Origin: a bacterium
GTDB lineage: Bacteria; Bacteroidota; Bacteroidia; NS11-12g; UBA955
Length of the DNA stretch: 37,378 bases
Assembly: GCA_029945665.1 (NCBI GenBank)
Contig: JAQSCZ010000028.1
Span: 1 to 37,378 of the forward strand
Direction: 5' to 3'
In this document: one piece after another, positions 7,679-15,374 of the stretch
Layout: each line of letters begins with the position of its first letter
How positions within the stretch are numbered: the stretch's first letter is position 1
Notes under the pieces: generated by a model
What the model was told of the DNA's origin: nothing
Seen by the model: only the letters and a program-made list of their open reading frames with translations
Database searches by the model: none
Translations under genes and position numbers: made by a program

Positions 7679-8659
7679 TTAAATTGTTTTTTGCAAAGCG
7701 TTTGCTTCAATAATTAATTTATTGACATTGATTGGTACTACCCCATTTTCTTCGCAAACCAAGCCGCCAGCTAGATTAGCCAATTGAGCACAAATGGCAA
7801 TATCTGCGCCACATGCAATGCACAGAGAAGCTACACTAATTACTGAATCGCCGGCACCACTTACATCGGCAATATTGCGAATATGTGCTGGAATGAAATT
7901 ATAGGCATTGTGATCTGTTATTAAAACACCATCTTCACTCAATGTTACCATGGTATAAGTATTATTTAATACTGCGTGTAAATCTTGAACGGCTTCTTTT
8001 AAATTAGCATGGTCTTTCAAATTTTTTTCACTGTTAAGTCCTTCTTTAATTTCTTTTAAATTAGGTTTAAACAATGTAACGTTTTTATACGCTAAAAAAT
8101 TGTTATGCTTAGGGTCGACGGTAATAGGTTTACCTGCTGCGTTGGCTAATTCAATAAATAATGGAATATTTACGGCAGTCAGAACGCCCTTGTTGTAATC
8201 TTCAAGAATCACCACATCGCATTCATTTAACACTTTTTTATAAAGCGTTAAAATAGCTTTTTCGTCGTCACCATTTAAATCGGTAGTAATTTCATTATCG
8301 ATTCTAAGCAATTGGTGTTTATTGCCAAGCACACGTGTTTTGGTAGTTGTTTTGCGTTTAGCTGATTTAAAAATACCTTCGGTGGATAGATTCTGAGCTT
8401 TCAAAATATTCATTAACTCTTCTCCTTCGCTGTCGTCGCCTATTACAGAGCATAAAATCGGAATAGCATCTAAAGCAGCAACATTAAGTGCAACATTAGC
8501 TGCTCCACCCAATCGATTTTCTTTTTTTTCAATATTCACAACAGGCACTGGTGCTTCGGGCGAAATACGCTCAACCTTACCAATGATATAGGCATCTACC
8601 ATAACATCGCCAACGATTAACACTTTTTTACCTTTGAAAGACTCTATTAGCTGTTGCAT
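7679..8659 (-). CDS. rfaE1: D-glycero-beta-D-manno-heptose-7-phosphate kinase (HldE kinase domain / RfaE1 type)
   Basis: A 326-residue PfkB-family sugar kinase matching the N-terminal kinase half of HldE. It phosphorylates D-glycero-D-manno-heptose 7-phosphate at C1 on the way to ADP-heptose for lipopolysaccharide core. Visible features are GDVMVDAYIIGKVERISPEAPVP near the N-terminus, the GGAANVALN substrate segment at about 51-59, LRID, and the anion-hole/catalytic DVSGAGD with Asp271. The nucleotidyltransferase half of HldE is absent, so this is the single-domain form and the adenylyltransferase must be encoded elsewhere. It begins ten bases after the aminotransferase stop and is probably co-transcribed with it. 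The functional link to that gene is not obvious. Confidence 0.88.
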   Translation of the reverse strand: MQQLIESFKGKKVLIVGDVMVDAYIIGKVERISPEAPVPVVNIEKKENRLGGAANVALNVAALDAIPILCSVIGDDSEGEELMNILKAQNLSTEGIFKSAKRKTTTKTRVLGNKHQLLRIDNEITTDLNGDDEKAILTLYKKVLNECDVVILEDYNKGVLTAVNIPLFIELANAAGKPITVDPKHNNFLAYKNVTLFKPNLKEIKEGLNSEKNLKDHANLKEAVQDLHAVLNNTYTMVTLSEDGVLITDHNAYNFIPAHIRNIADVSGAGDSVISVASLCIACGADIAICAQLANLAGGLVCEENGVVPINVNKLIIEANALQKTI

Positions 8660-8669
8660 GATTTAATAT

Positions 8670-9884
8670 TTAACTTAATTTAGCCAAGGCATCCTTGATC
8701 CTATTCATTGCAATAGTTAAATTCTCTTCGCTAGTTGCATAAGAAAAACGGATGCAATTATCATTTCCAAAAGCACTCCCAGCAACGGTTACAACAAATA
8801 CATCATTTAACAAATACATACATAAATCTTGTGAATTTTTAATTAAATCGCCGGATTCTGTTTTCTTGCCATAAAAACTGCTAACATCTGGAAATAAATA
8901 GAAAGCACCATCTGGATTGTTTAATTTTAATCCACTAATATCCTTTAAAATATTTAAACAAACATTTCTCCGTTTTAAGAAAGCATCCACCATAATGTGG
9001 GTTGGTTCTAAATCACCTAAAAGGGCTGCAATCGCTGCTCTCTGAGCAATTGAATTGGTGCCACTTGTAAACTGACTCTGTAATGTTTCGCAAGCATAGG
9101 CTATTTCTTTTGAAGCACCAATGTAACCAATTCTCCAGCCAGTCATTGAAAACGCTTTAGATACACCATTAACAGTAATGGTTCTATCATATAAATTACC
9201 AAAGGTTGCAATGCTTGTATGTTTACCTACAAAATTGATATGCTCGTAAATTTCATCACTTATAATGTAGACATTGGGATATCTTTCGAATACATCTGCC
9301 AATGCTTTTAATTCATCATGCGTATATACACTGCCGCTTGGGTTATTAGGACTGCTAAACATGAATAATTTTGTTTTATCAGTTATAGCCGCTTCAAGTT
9401 GAGCTGGAGTTATTTTATAATCACTTTCAACATCGGTTTCTATATAAACAGTTATACCTTCGGCTAAATGCACCATGTCGGCATAACTGACCCAAAAAGG
9501 TTTTGGTATTATAACTTCATCCCCTTCATTTACCAATGATAAAACAGCGTTCATAATCGAATTTTTTGCACCAGTACTGACTACAATTTGATCGATGTTA
9601 TAATCTAAGTTATTATCGCGTTTGAATTTTACTTTAATGGCTTCTCTTAATTCGGGAATACCTGCTACTGGCGTGTAAAATGTTTGATTGTTATTGATGG
9701 CATCGATAGCCGCATTTTTTATGTGCTGAGGTGTGAAGAAATCTGGCTCACCAAAACTTAAACTAATAACATCTTTGCCTTCAGCTTTGTATTGTCTACC
9801 TAATTTAGCCATGGCAATTGTTTCAGATTCTGATATTCGACTTAATCTATCTGCAATTACTTTTCTATCTTTTTGTGTTGTCAA
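8670..9884 (-). CDS. Pyridoxal-phosphate aminotransferase, class I (aspartate aminotransferase-like)
   Basis: A 404-residue fold-type I aminotransferase close to bacterial subgroup Ib aspartate aminotransferases. It transfers amino groups between aspartate (or a related amino acid) and 2-oxoglutarate in the cytoplasm. Key residues visible are the PLP lysine K243 in GVSKAFSMTGWRIGY, Asp210 and Tyr213 in SDEIYEH, the SSPNNPSG motif at 177-184, Arg251 on the phosphate, and the C-terminal Arg in CIRFSYA that binds the substrate alpha-carboxylate. FGEPDFFTP near residue 44 is also typical. It heads a two-gene unit with the heptose kinase. Substrate choice between aspartate, aromatic and branched amino acids is inferred from overall similarity only. 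Confidence 0.9.
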   Translation of the reverse strand: MTTQKDRKVIADRLSRISESETIAMAKLGRQYKAEGKDVISLSFGEPDFFTPQHIKNAAIDAINNNQTFYTPVAGIPELREAIKVKFKRDNNLDYNIDQIVVSTGAKNSIMNAVLSLVNEGDEVIIPKPFWVSYADMVHLAEGITVYIETDVESDYKITPAQLEAAITDKTKLFMFSSPNNPSGSVYTHDELKALADVFERYPNVYIISDEIYEHINFVGKHTSIATFGNLYDRTITVNGVSKAFSMTGWRIGYIGASKEIAYACETLQSQFTSGTNSIAQRAAIAALLGDLEPTHIMVDAFLKRRNVCLNILKDISGLKLNNPDGAFYLFPDVSSFYGKKTESGDLIKNSQDLCMYLLNDVFVVTVAGSAFGNDNCIRFSYATSEENLTIAMNRIKDALAKLS

Positions 9885-9900
9885 AATTTTAAATAAAGTG

Positions 9901-9908
9901 CAAACGTA
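9901..9908 (-). promoter_or_regulatory. -7 promoter box for the aminotransferase-heptose kinase pair
   Basis: On the minus strand TACGTTTG followed by C matches TAnnTTTGC and lies 16 bases before the ATG at 9884. No -33 TTG is visible 17-23 bases upstream. Confidence 0.45.
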
Positions 9909-10046
9909 CTCTAAATAAGTAAAAAGATAAAAATAATTCCGATTAAATACCCCAATCTGGATGTTTTTCTATACACCTAAATGAATTTATTTTCAATTTA
10001 TCCATGTATTTGAGAAAAAAGAATTTTTATAGCCCTTCAAAATTAT

Positions 10047-10054
10047 TATTTTTG
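10047..10054 (+). promoter_or_regulatory. -7 promoter box for the HU/SPOR-ExbBD operon
   Basis: TATTTTTG matches TAnnTTTG and ends 19 bases before the ATG at 10074. The intergenic region 9885-10073 otherwise holds only AT-rich sequence and the divergent box at 9901-9908. I see no RNA gene in it. Confidence 0.4.
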
Positions 10055-10073
10055 ACCCTTATTTGTAAAAAGA

Positions 10074-11069
10074 ATGACTGTTGAAAATATACTATACCAA
10101 TTGCTTTTGGAACATGAATGTGTAATACTTCCAAATTTTGGTGGATTTATTGTGAGAGAGAGCCCTTGTAACTACAATTCTGCTAAAGAAATAATTAAAC
10201 CATTTAGCAAATCCATTTTTTTTAATCAACATTTGACGGAAAATGATGGTTTATTAATAAATGCGATCTCTAGAATTAAAAGTTTGTCATACATTGAATC
10301 AACAAAAGAAGTTGAATCTTGGATTAAACAATTATCGGAGCAAATAGAAAATAATAGTAAATTAAACATCCCAAACATCGGTAATTTCACAAAGGGAACC
10401 GATGGGAACAAATGGTTTGCAGCAGACCCAATGCTTAACCTCTCTTTGTTAACTTATGGCCTAAAACCTGTAAAGGCATCAGTTGTGAGTGAATCAATTC
10501 TTAAAGTTGCGGAGCCTGAATTTGAAATAAAACCATTAGCTGATAATAAACCTATTGAAACCTTTGCTGTAACACGCAGTAATTGGAAAGCCTGGACCGC
10601 AGCGGCTGCTATTGCTCTATTAGCGCATGTTGGATATTTAACAATAGAAGGTTTTCAAACGAAAAATTCAAACCAAGCTGCTGTTGTAACTTTACCTGCA
10701 ATACCTGAAAATATCAATGTGGTTGAATCAACTATTCAAGAGGATACTGTTTTATTAATTCCTAAAACAGAAATAGAAAATAGAACGGAAGTGACGGTGC
10801 CTGAAACAGAACAAGCTTTGTCTTCAGAAATGACTGAAATAAAAACCGAAGAACCTACACCCATTGTTACGGAGGCCCCCATTCCTGATGCGCTAGTCAT
10901 TGAGTCTTCTCCAATTATTGAAGCCAATTCAGAGACTGTTGTTGGTAAATACAAACTTGAGATTAATGCCCTTAATCACGTTAAAGATTTATCTAAAAAT
11001 GGTATAATTGGTAGAATCGAAATTAATGCGCAAGGTCTTTACGATGTGAAAACACCTTTAGTAAAATAA
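10074..11069 (+). CDS. Membrane-anchored HU-CCDC81-type protein with truncated SPOR-like C-terminus
   Basis: A 331-residue protein with three parts. Residues 1-125 form two HU-like (CCDC81-type) units; the first has ECVILPNFGGFIVRESP at about 15-31 and the second has LNIPNIGNF at 97-105. One transmembrane helix lies at about 174-191. A Glu/Pro/Thr-rich spacer (200-290) leads to a short C-terminal segment (291-331) ending in GLYDVKTPLVK. That segment looks like the first half of a SPOR peptidoglycan-binding domain, lacking the second helix and last strand. The HU part should be cytoplasmic and the tail periplasmic. It sits 48 bases before exbB, suggesting a link to the energised envelope complex. 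Confidence 0.75.
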   Translation: MTVENILYQLLLEHECVILPNFGGFIVRESPCNYNSAKEIIKPFSKSIFFNQHLTENDGLLINAISRIKSLSYIESTKEVESWIKQLSEQIENNSKLNIPNIGNFTKGTDGNKWFAADPMLNLSLLTYGLKPVKASVVSESILKVAEPEFEIKPLADNKPIETFAVTRSNWKAWTAAAAIALLAHVGYLTIEGFQTKNSNQAAVVTLPAIPENINVVESTIQEDTVLLIPKTEIENRTEVTVPETEQALSSEMTEIKTEEPTPIVTEAPIPDALVIESSPIIEANSETVVGKYKLEINALNHVKDLSKNGIIGRIEINAQGLYDVKTPLVK

Positions 11070-11117
11070 TTAATTCACACAAAATAAAACAACAATTTAC
11101 TACGTTATAATATAAAC

Positions 11118-11816
11118 ATGCTTTCATTTATTCTTTTACAACTGCCGAATGCTGTAGATTCAGCTAATTTGGCACAATCTGCAGCAGCAACTGCACAAAT
11201 CCCTGACAATCTATGGGCACTAGCCGTTAAAGGTGGTGTAGTTATGATACCAATTGGTATCATGTTCGTATTCGCACTATATCTAGCAATCGAAAGGTAT
11301 TTAACTATTAGAAATGCCGCCAAAATTGACAATGCATTCATGTCGAATATCAAAGACATGGTATTAAATGACAATATTCTAGGTGCTAAAACACTTTGTA
11401 CTAGAACAAATACGCCAATCGCACGAATGATTGAAAAAGGCTTATCACGCATTGGTAAACCGATTCAAGACATTGATTCTTCAATCGAAAATGTCGGCAG
11501 AATGGAAATTTACAAAATTGAAAAGAATGTGGGCTTTTTAGCTACTATAGCTGGTTTAGCTCCTATGTTTGGTTTCCTTGGAACTATTTTCGGGGTTATT
11601 CAAATGTTTTATAAAATATCATTAGCTAACAGTATTCAAATTGATATTATTTCTGGTGGCTTATATGTAAAAATGGTATCAAGTGCTGCTGGTTTATTAT
11701 TGGGTATCTTCGCTTTTGCTAGTTACCATTATTTAATGTTAAAAATTGATAGAGTGGCCAATAAAATGGAAGCTTATAAATTAGAATTTATCGATATTCT
11801 TCAACAACCTGCTTAA
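11118..11816 (+). CDS. exbB: MotA/TolQ/ExbB proton-channel family protein
   Basis: A 232-residue inner-membrane protein with three transmembrane helices at about 37-58, 138-162 and 185-208. The family signature GLAPMFGFLGTIFGVIQMF occupies 146-164. With ExbD it forms the proton-motive-force-driven motor that powers TonB- or Tol-type trans-envelope work. A short periplasmic N-terminal extension (residues 1-35) precedes helix 1, as in other Bacteroidota homologues. It is 12 bases upstream of exbD and belongs to the same plus-strand operon. ExbB versus TolQ cannot be separated from sequence alone; I use exbB because a TonB-like partner follows. Confidence 0.88.
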   Translation: MLSFILLQLPNAVDSANLAQSAAATAQIPDNLWALAVKGGVVMIPIGIMFVFALYLAIERYLTIRNAAKIDNAFMSNIKDMVLNDNILGAKTLCTRTNTPIARMIEKGLSRIGKPIQDIDSSIENVGRMEIYKIEKNVGFLATIAGLAPMFGFLGTIFGVIQMFYKISLANSIQIDIISGGLYVKMVSSAAGLLLGIFAFASYHYLMLKIDRVANKMEAYKLEFIDILQQPA

Positions 11817-11828
11817 ATTTAAAGACAA

Positions 11829-12236
11829 ATGGCTATCAGAAAAAGAAATAGAATTACTTCGGAATTCAGTTTGTCTGCGATGACAGATATTATCTTTATG
11901 TTGCTGATATTTTTCATCCTTACTTCAACAGTATCGCCAGAACCTATTCTTAAGATTATATTGCCAAAAGGTGTTCAAACAGATCATTTGGCAGTAGATC
12001 CAATTATTATTTCTTTAAACGCACAAGGTGAGTATGCGGTGAACAATCAAAAAAATATTACCATAGAAAGTTTACCTTTAGCACTCGAATCGGAATTAAA
12101 GAAAAACCTGACTGCACCTGTTAGTATTCATGCAGATAAATCTGTTATGTATGAGAAAGTAATGGAATTAGTAAGCATTGCTAATAAAAAAGGTGCGAAA
12201 GTGGTTTTGGCATTAGATAAAGAAACCAGTAAATAA
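11829..12236 (+). CDS. exbD: ExbD/TolR family motor protein
   Basis: A 135-residue protein with a short basic cytoplasmic start, one transmembrane helix at about 15-37 and a periplasmic domain. The conserved membrane aspartate needed for proton use is present as Asp20 (SAMTDIIFMLLIFFILTS). The periplasmic end (VSIHADKSVMYEKVMELVSIANKKGAKVV) matches the ExbD/TolR fold. It lies 12 bases after exbB and seven bases before the TonB-like gene, forming a complete motor set. It is a single copy, whereas many Bacteroidota operons carry two exbD genes. Confidence 0.9.
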   Translation: MAIRKRNRITSEFSLSAMTDIIFMLLIFFILTSTVSPEPILKIILPKGVQTDHLAVDPIIISLNAQGEYAVNNQKNITIESLPLALESELKKNLTAPVSIHADKSVMYEKVMELVSIANKKGAKVVLALDKETSK

Positions 12237-12243
12237 TCAAACT

Positions 12244-13041
12244 ATGAACCAATTAACCGAAGAGATTGAGATAATCAACAAACGTATCTCTGGCATTACT
12301 ACCGCAGTAATCACAAGTTTAATTATATTGGTTCTTGTATTAATGCAGTTTAAAATTGAGCCACCGAAACCAGAGGAAGAAGGTGGCGGGGTTGCGGTAA
12401 GTTTAGGTGAGCCTGATGCAGGTGGACCAGAATCTGTGCCAGTTGAAGCTTATCAACCACCTGTTGAACCTACTTTTCAACCAAGAGAACAGGCACAAGA
12501 ACAAACAGAAGATCCTGATGCTGTTGCTATTCCTAAAACACCAAAAGAAGTTAAAAATGATGTTAAGACTCCTGCCCCACCAGTTGAAGATGATATCATA
12601 AGAAAGATGCGTGAAAACGCTGAGAAGAATAAGAATAAACCATCGAATAGTGGTAGTGGAACCAAACCTGGTGCACAGGGTGCTCAAAATGGAATACCTG
12701 GCGGCGACCCTAATGGGAAGGGAACTGGTCCTGGAACAGGCGGTGGTCCTAGTGAGGGCTTAGGCACAGGAACTAATAAAAGTGTCAATCACACCTTTGG
12801 TAGCAGAAAACTAAGTCTTGCTAATAATACAGAAAATTGTGGTGAAAAAGGAACTGTAATTGTTGATGTAATTGTAAAAGCTGATGGGAGTATAATTCCC
12901 ACTGGTATCAATCCAAGTACCAAATCTTCATCTCAATGCTTGCAGACTTTGGCTATGAAATTTGTAAGAAATTCCAAATTTGCAGCTTCAAGTATTTCAA
13001 GTGCCGATGGTACGATCACCATTAAGTTTACACTTAATTAA
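12244..13041 (+). CDS. TonB/TolA-like energy transducer
   Basis: A 265-residue protein with an N-terminal anchor helix at about 19-36, a Pro/Glu-rich spacer (38-115), a charged helix, a Gly/Asn/Pro-rich linker (135-180) and a C-terminal domain of about 80 residues ending FTLN. The C-terminal domain has the TonB-like pattern GTVIVDVIVKADGSI. Two cysteines, C199 and C232, sit in it and could form a disulfide. It completes an ExbB-ExbD-TonB set in which it should span the periplasm and pull on outer-membrane partners. Whether it serves TonB-dependent receptors or acts like TolA is unresolved; a nearby receptor gene is absent. Confidence 0.8.
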   Translation: MNQLTEEIEIINKRISGITTAVITSLIILVLVLMQFKIEPPKPEEEGGGVAVSLGEPDAGGPESVPVEAYQPPVEPTFQPREQAQEQTEDPDAVAIPKTPKEVKNDVKTPAPPVEDDIIRKMRENAEKNKNKPSNSGSGTKPGAQGAQNGIPGGDPNGKGTGPGTGGGPSEGLGTGTNKSVNHTFGSRKLSLANNTENCGEKGTVIVDVIVKADGSIIPTGINPSTKSSSQCLQTLAMKFVRNSKFAASSISSADGTITIKFTLN

Positions 13042-13072
13042 ATTAAATTGAATTGTCTGGTTCAATAGCAAC

Positions 13073-14299
13073 ATGACTTATACGGAAACCCTCGATTTTT
13101 TATTTACGCGACTCCCCTATTTTACCCGAGATGGAAAGGCTGCGCTAAAGCCCGATTTAACCAATACTATTTTATTGTGCGAGGCCATAGGCAATCCGCA
13201 TTTAAAATTTAAATGCATTCATATTGCTGGAACCAATGGCAAAGGCAGTACAAGTAATATGCTTTCGGCCATACTGCAATTGCAAGGCTATAAAACAGGT
13301 TTATATACTTCACCCCACTTAAAAGATTTTCGTGAACGCATTCGCATAGATGGCGAAATGATAACCGAATCATTTGTAATTGATTTTACTGAAAAAATAA
13401 TTCCATATTTGGACACCATACAACCTTCCTTTTTTGAAATTACGGTGGCCATGTGTTTCGATTATTTTGCACAACAAGAAATTGACTATGCTGTGATTGA
13501 AACAGGTTTAGGCGGACGTTTGGACAGTACCAATATTATTCATCCTATACTTTCGATAATAACAAACATAGGTTACGACCACATGGATTTATTGGGCGAT
13601 ACATTATCAAAAATTGCATACGAAAAAGCTGGTATTATTAAACCTGAAATTCCGGTTGTAATTGGCGAAAGTCATACCGAAACAGATGCTGTGTTTATTG
13701 AAAAGGCCAAGGTAGAAAACGCTCCGATTTATTTTGCTGATCAAAATCCAAATTATTACAATACCGAAATAGAAACGGATTTAAGAGGCATTTATCAAAA
13801 CAAAAATGCCATTACAGTGATGCAATCTGTTGAAGTATTGCAAAAGCTGGGTGTTAAAATAGATACATTTACTGCAGCACGTGCTTTAAGGCAAGTGCAA
13901 AAATTAACAGGCTTCAGAGGTCGATGGGAAATCATACAGGAAAATCCTAAGATAATTGCCGATACGGGGCATAATGAGCATGGCTTGCGTTTGGTATTTG
14001 AACAATTGAAACAAGAGACATTTGAACATTTGCATATTGTATTTGGCATGGTAGCAGATAAAGACAGAAGTAAAATATTAAAACTATTGCCAATTAATGC
14101 CACTTATTATTTTTGTAAACCAGATTTACCCCGTGGTTTAGATCCATCGGTTTTAAAGGATGAGTGCAATGCTATCGGACTTTTAGGAAAGACTTATGAC
14201 TCTGTTCAAGCGGCTTATATTGCGGCAAATGAAAATGCCAAAGAGAAAGATTTAATATTTGTTGGTGGAAGTACATTTGTAGTGGCAGAGATATTATGA
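13073..14299 (+). CDS. folC: Bifunctional folylpolyglutamate synthase / dihydrofolate synthase
   Basis: A 408-residue Mur-ligase-fold enzyme that adds glutamate to dihydropteroate and to reduced folates using ATP. The P-loop GTNGKGST is at 53-60, followed by the family segment YTSPHLKDFRERIRIDG (about 79-95). FIVEIT-type and ETGLGGRLDSTN motifs lie in the centre (ETGLGGRLD near 142-150), and the C-terminal domain includes FGMVADKD. Length is normal. It follows the TonB-like gene by 31 bases and overlaps rnhA by four bases (ATGA), so it is probably read from the same transcript. The association of folC with exb genes appears to be a Bacteroidota gene-order habit, not a functional link. Confidence 0.92.
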   Translation: MTYTETLDFLFTRLPYFTRDGKAALKPDLTNTILLCEAIGNPHLKFKCIHIAGTNGKGSTSNMLSAILQLQGYKTGLYTSPHLKDFRERIRIDGEMITESFVIDFTEKIIPYLDTIQPSFFEITVAMCFDYFAQQEIDYAVIETGLGGRLDSTNIIHPILSIITNIGYDHMDLLGDTLSKIAYEKAGIIKPEIPVVIGESHTETDAVFIEKAKVENAPIYFADQNPNYYNTEIETDLRGIYQNKNAITVMQSVEVLQKLGVKIDTFTAARALRQVQKLTGFRGRWEIIQENPKIIADTGHNEHGLRLVFEQLKQETFEHLHIVFGMVADKDRSKILKLLPINATYYFCKPDLPRGLDPSVLKDECNAIGLLGKTYDSVQAAYIAANENAKEKDLIFVGGSTFVVAEIL

Positions 14300-14778
14300 C
14301 GATAGAAAAAAAATTAATTATTTATACCGATGGGGCTTCGCTTGGCAACCCAGGCAAGGGCGGTTATGGCATTGTTTTGAAATGGGGATCTGCTAGAAAA
14401 GAAATAAACGAAGGTTTTACCTTGACTACCAATAATCGCATGGAATTAATGGCTGTTATAGTGGCTTTGGAAACCATTAATAAGCAACAATTAAATGTTC
14501 ATATTTATACGGATAGTAAATATGTATGCGATTCAATCGATAAAAAATGGGTTTGGGGTTGGCAGAAAAAAGGTTGGAAAGATAAAAAGAACATTGATTT
14601 ATGGAAGCGCTTTTTGCCACTTTACGATCAGCACCAAATTACGATGCATTGGGTAAAAGGCCATGCCGGTATTGAAGAGAATGAAGTTTGCGATGTATTG
14701 GCTACTACTGCAGCTAAAGAAGGTCCTTGGAAAAAGGACATTGGTTATGAGCACGAGCGGAAAGCAGGAATTTTTTAG
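14296..14778 (+). CDS. rnhA: Ribonuclease HI
   Basis: A 160-residue RNase HI, which cleaves RNA in RNA-DNA hybrids such as R-loops and primers. The four acidic catalytic residues are visible as Asp12 (YTDGASLGNPG), Glu50 (NNRMEL), Asp73 (YTDSKYV) and Asp133 (ENEVCDVLA). The catalytic-loop His is His123 in VKGHAG. The Trp/Lys-rich basic protrusion that grips the hybrid is at about 83-98. Its ATG overlaps the folC stop, indicating translational coupling. It is the last gene of the plus-strand operon and meets ribE tail to tail after only eight bases, without an evident hairpin. Confidence 0.95.
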   Translation: MTIEKKLIIYTDGASLGNPGKGGYGIVLKWGSARKEINEGFTLTTNNRMELMAVIVALETINKQQLNVHIYTDSKYVCDSIDKKWVWGWQKKGWKDKKNIDLWKRFLPLYDQHQITMHWVKGHAGIEENEVCDVLATTAAKEGPWKKDIGYEHERKAGIF

Positions 14779-14786
14779 TAAATAAA

Positions 14787-15365
14787 TTACTTTCCCAATA
14801 ACCTCGCTACATACTTCCCTATTATATCAAATTCAATATTCACCTTATCGCCTACTTTTAAATTTTTAAAAACAGTATGATCGTATGTGTAAGGGATAAT
14901 AGCAACTGAGAATTTATAAGGTAAACTATCCACCACTGTTAAGCTGGTGCCATTTACTGTAATAGAACCTTTCTCAACGGTTAAATCTTCGGTAGCGTAT
15001 TCGAACCCATATTTCCAACTACCATTTTCATCTACAATACTTTTACAAATGGCCGTGGTATCCACATGGCCTTGTACCACATGCCCATCGAAACGCCCAT
15101 TGGCAGGCATACAGCGTTCTAAATTTACTAAATCACCTACCTTCCAATGTTTCATCGAAGTGCGGTCTAATGTTTCCTTAATTGCAGTAACTGTATATTG
15201 ATTACCTTCAATTTTAACCACAGTAAGGCATACACCATTATGTGATAAGCTTTGATCTACTTTTAGTTCATTGGTAAAAGAAGATGAAAGAACAAAGTGT
15301 TTGTTTGTTCCTTCATCTGTAATATTTTCTATTGTCCCAAGGGTTTCAATAATGCCCGTAAACAT
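14787..15365 (-). CDS. ribE: Riboflavin synthase, alpha chain
   Basis: A 192-residue lumazine-dismutating enzyme that makes riboflavin from two 6,7-dimethyl-8-ribityllumazine molecules. It is made of two similar barrels and begins with the diagnostic MFTGIIE. Repeat-matched motifs are NGVCLTV in the first half and NGTSLTV in the second, with GHVVQGHVD at the junction near residue 94-102 and IIPYTYDHT near the end. It is the last gene of yebC-uspA-ribE, nine bases after uspA. Because it lies inside an operon, there is no room for an FMN riboswitch directly upstream, and none is seen. Confidence 0.95.
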   Translation of the reverse strand: MFTGIIETLGTIENITDEGTNKHFVLSSSFTNELKVDQSLSHNGVCLTVVKIEGNQYTVTAIKETLDRTSMKHWKVGDLVNLERCMPANGRFDGHVVQGHVDTTAICKSIVDENGSWKYGFEYATEDLTVEKGSITVNGTSLTVVDSLPYKFSVAIIPYTYDHTVFKNLKVGDKVNIEFDIIGKYVARLLGK

Positions 15366-15374
15366 TTTATTTTT

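Noticed and set aside
11105-11452. Minus-strand open frame of 115 codons opposite exbB.
   Set aside because: It lies within a well-supported membrane protein gene whose codon pattern explains the antisense frame.
12403-12687. Overlapping open frames on both strands across the spacer of the TonB-like gene.
   Set aside because: The low-complexity Pro/Glu/Lys coding of the real gene keeps several frames open. None has a domain.
13795-14103. Minus-strand frame of 102 codons inside folC.
   Set aside because: Antisense shadow of a conserved enzyme gene.
15366-15374. FMN riboswitch upstream of riboflavin synthase.
   Set aside because: Only nine bases separate ribE from uspA, and no riboswitch-like structure is seen there.
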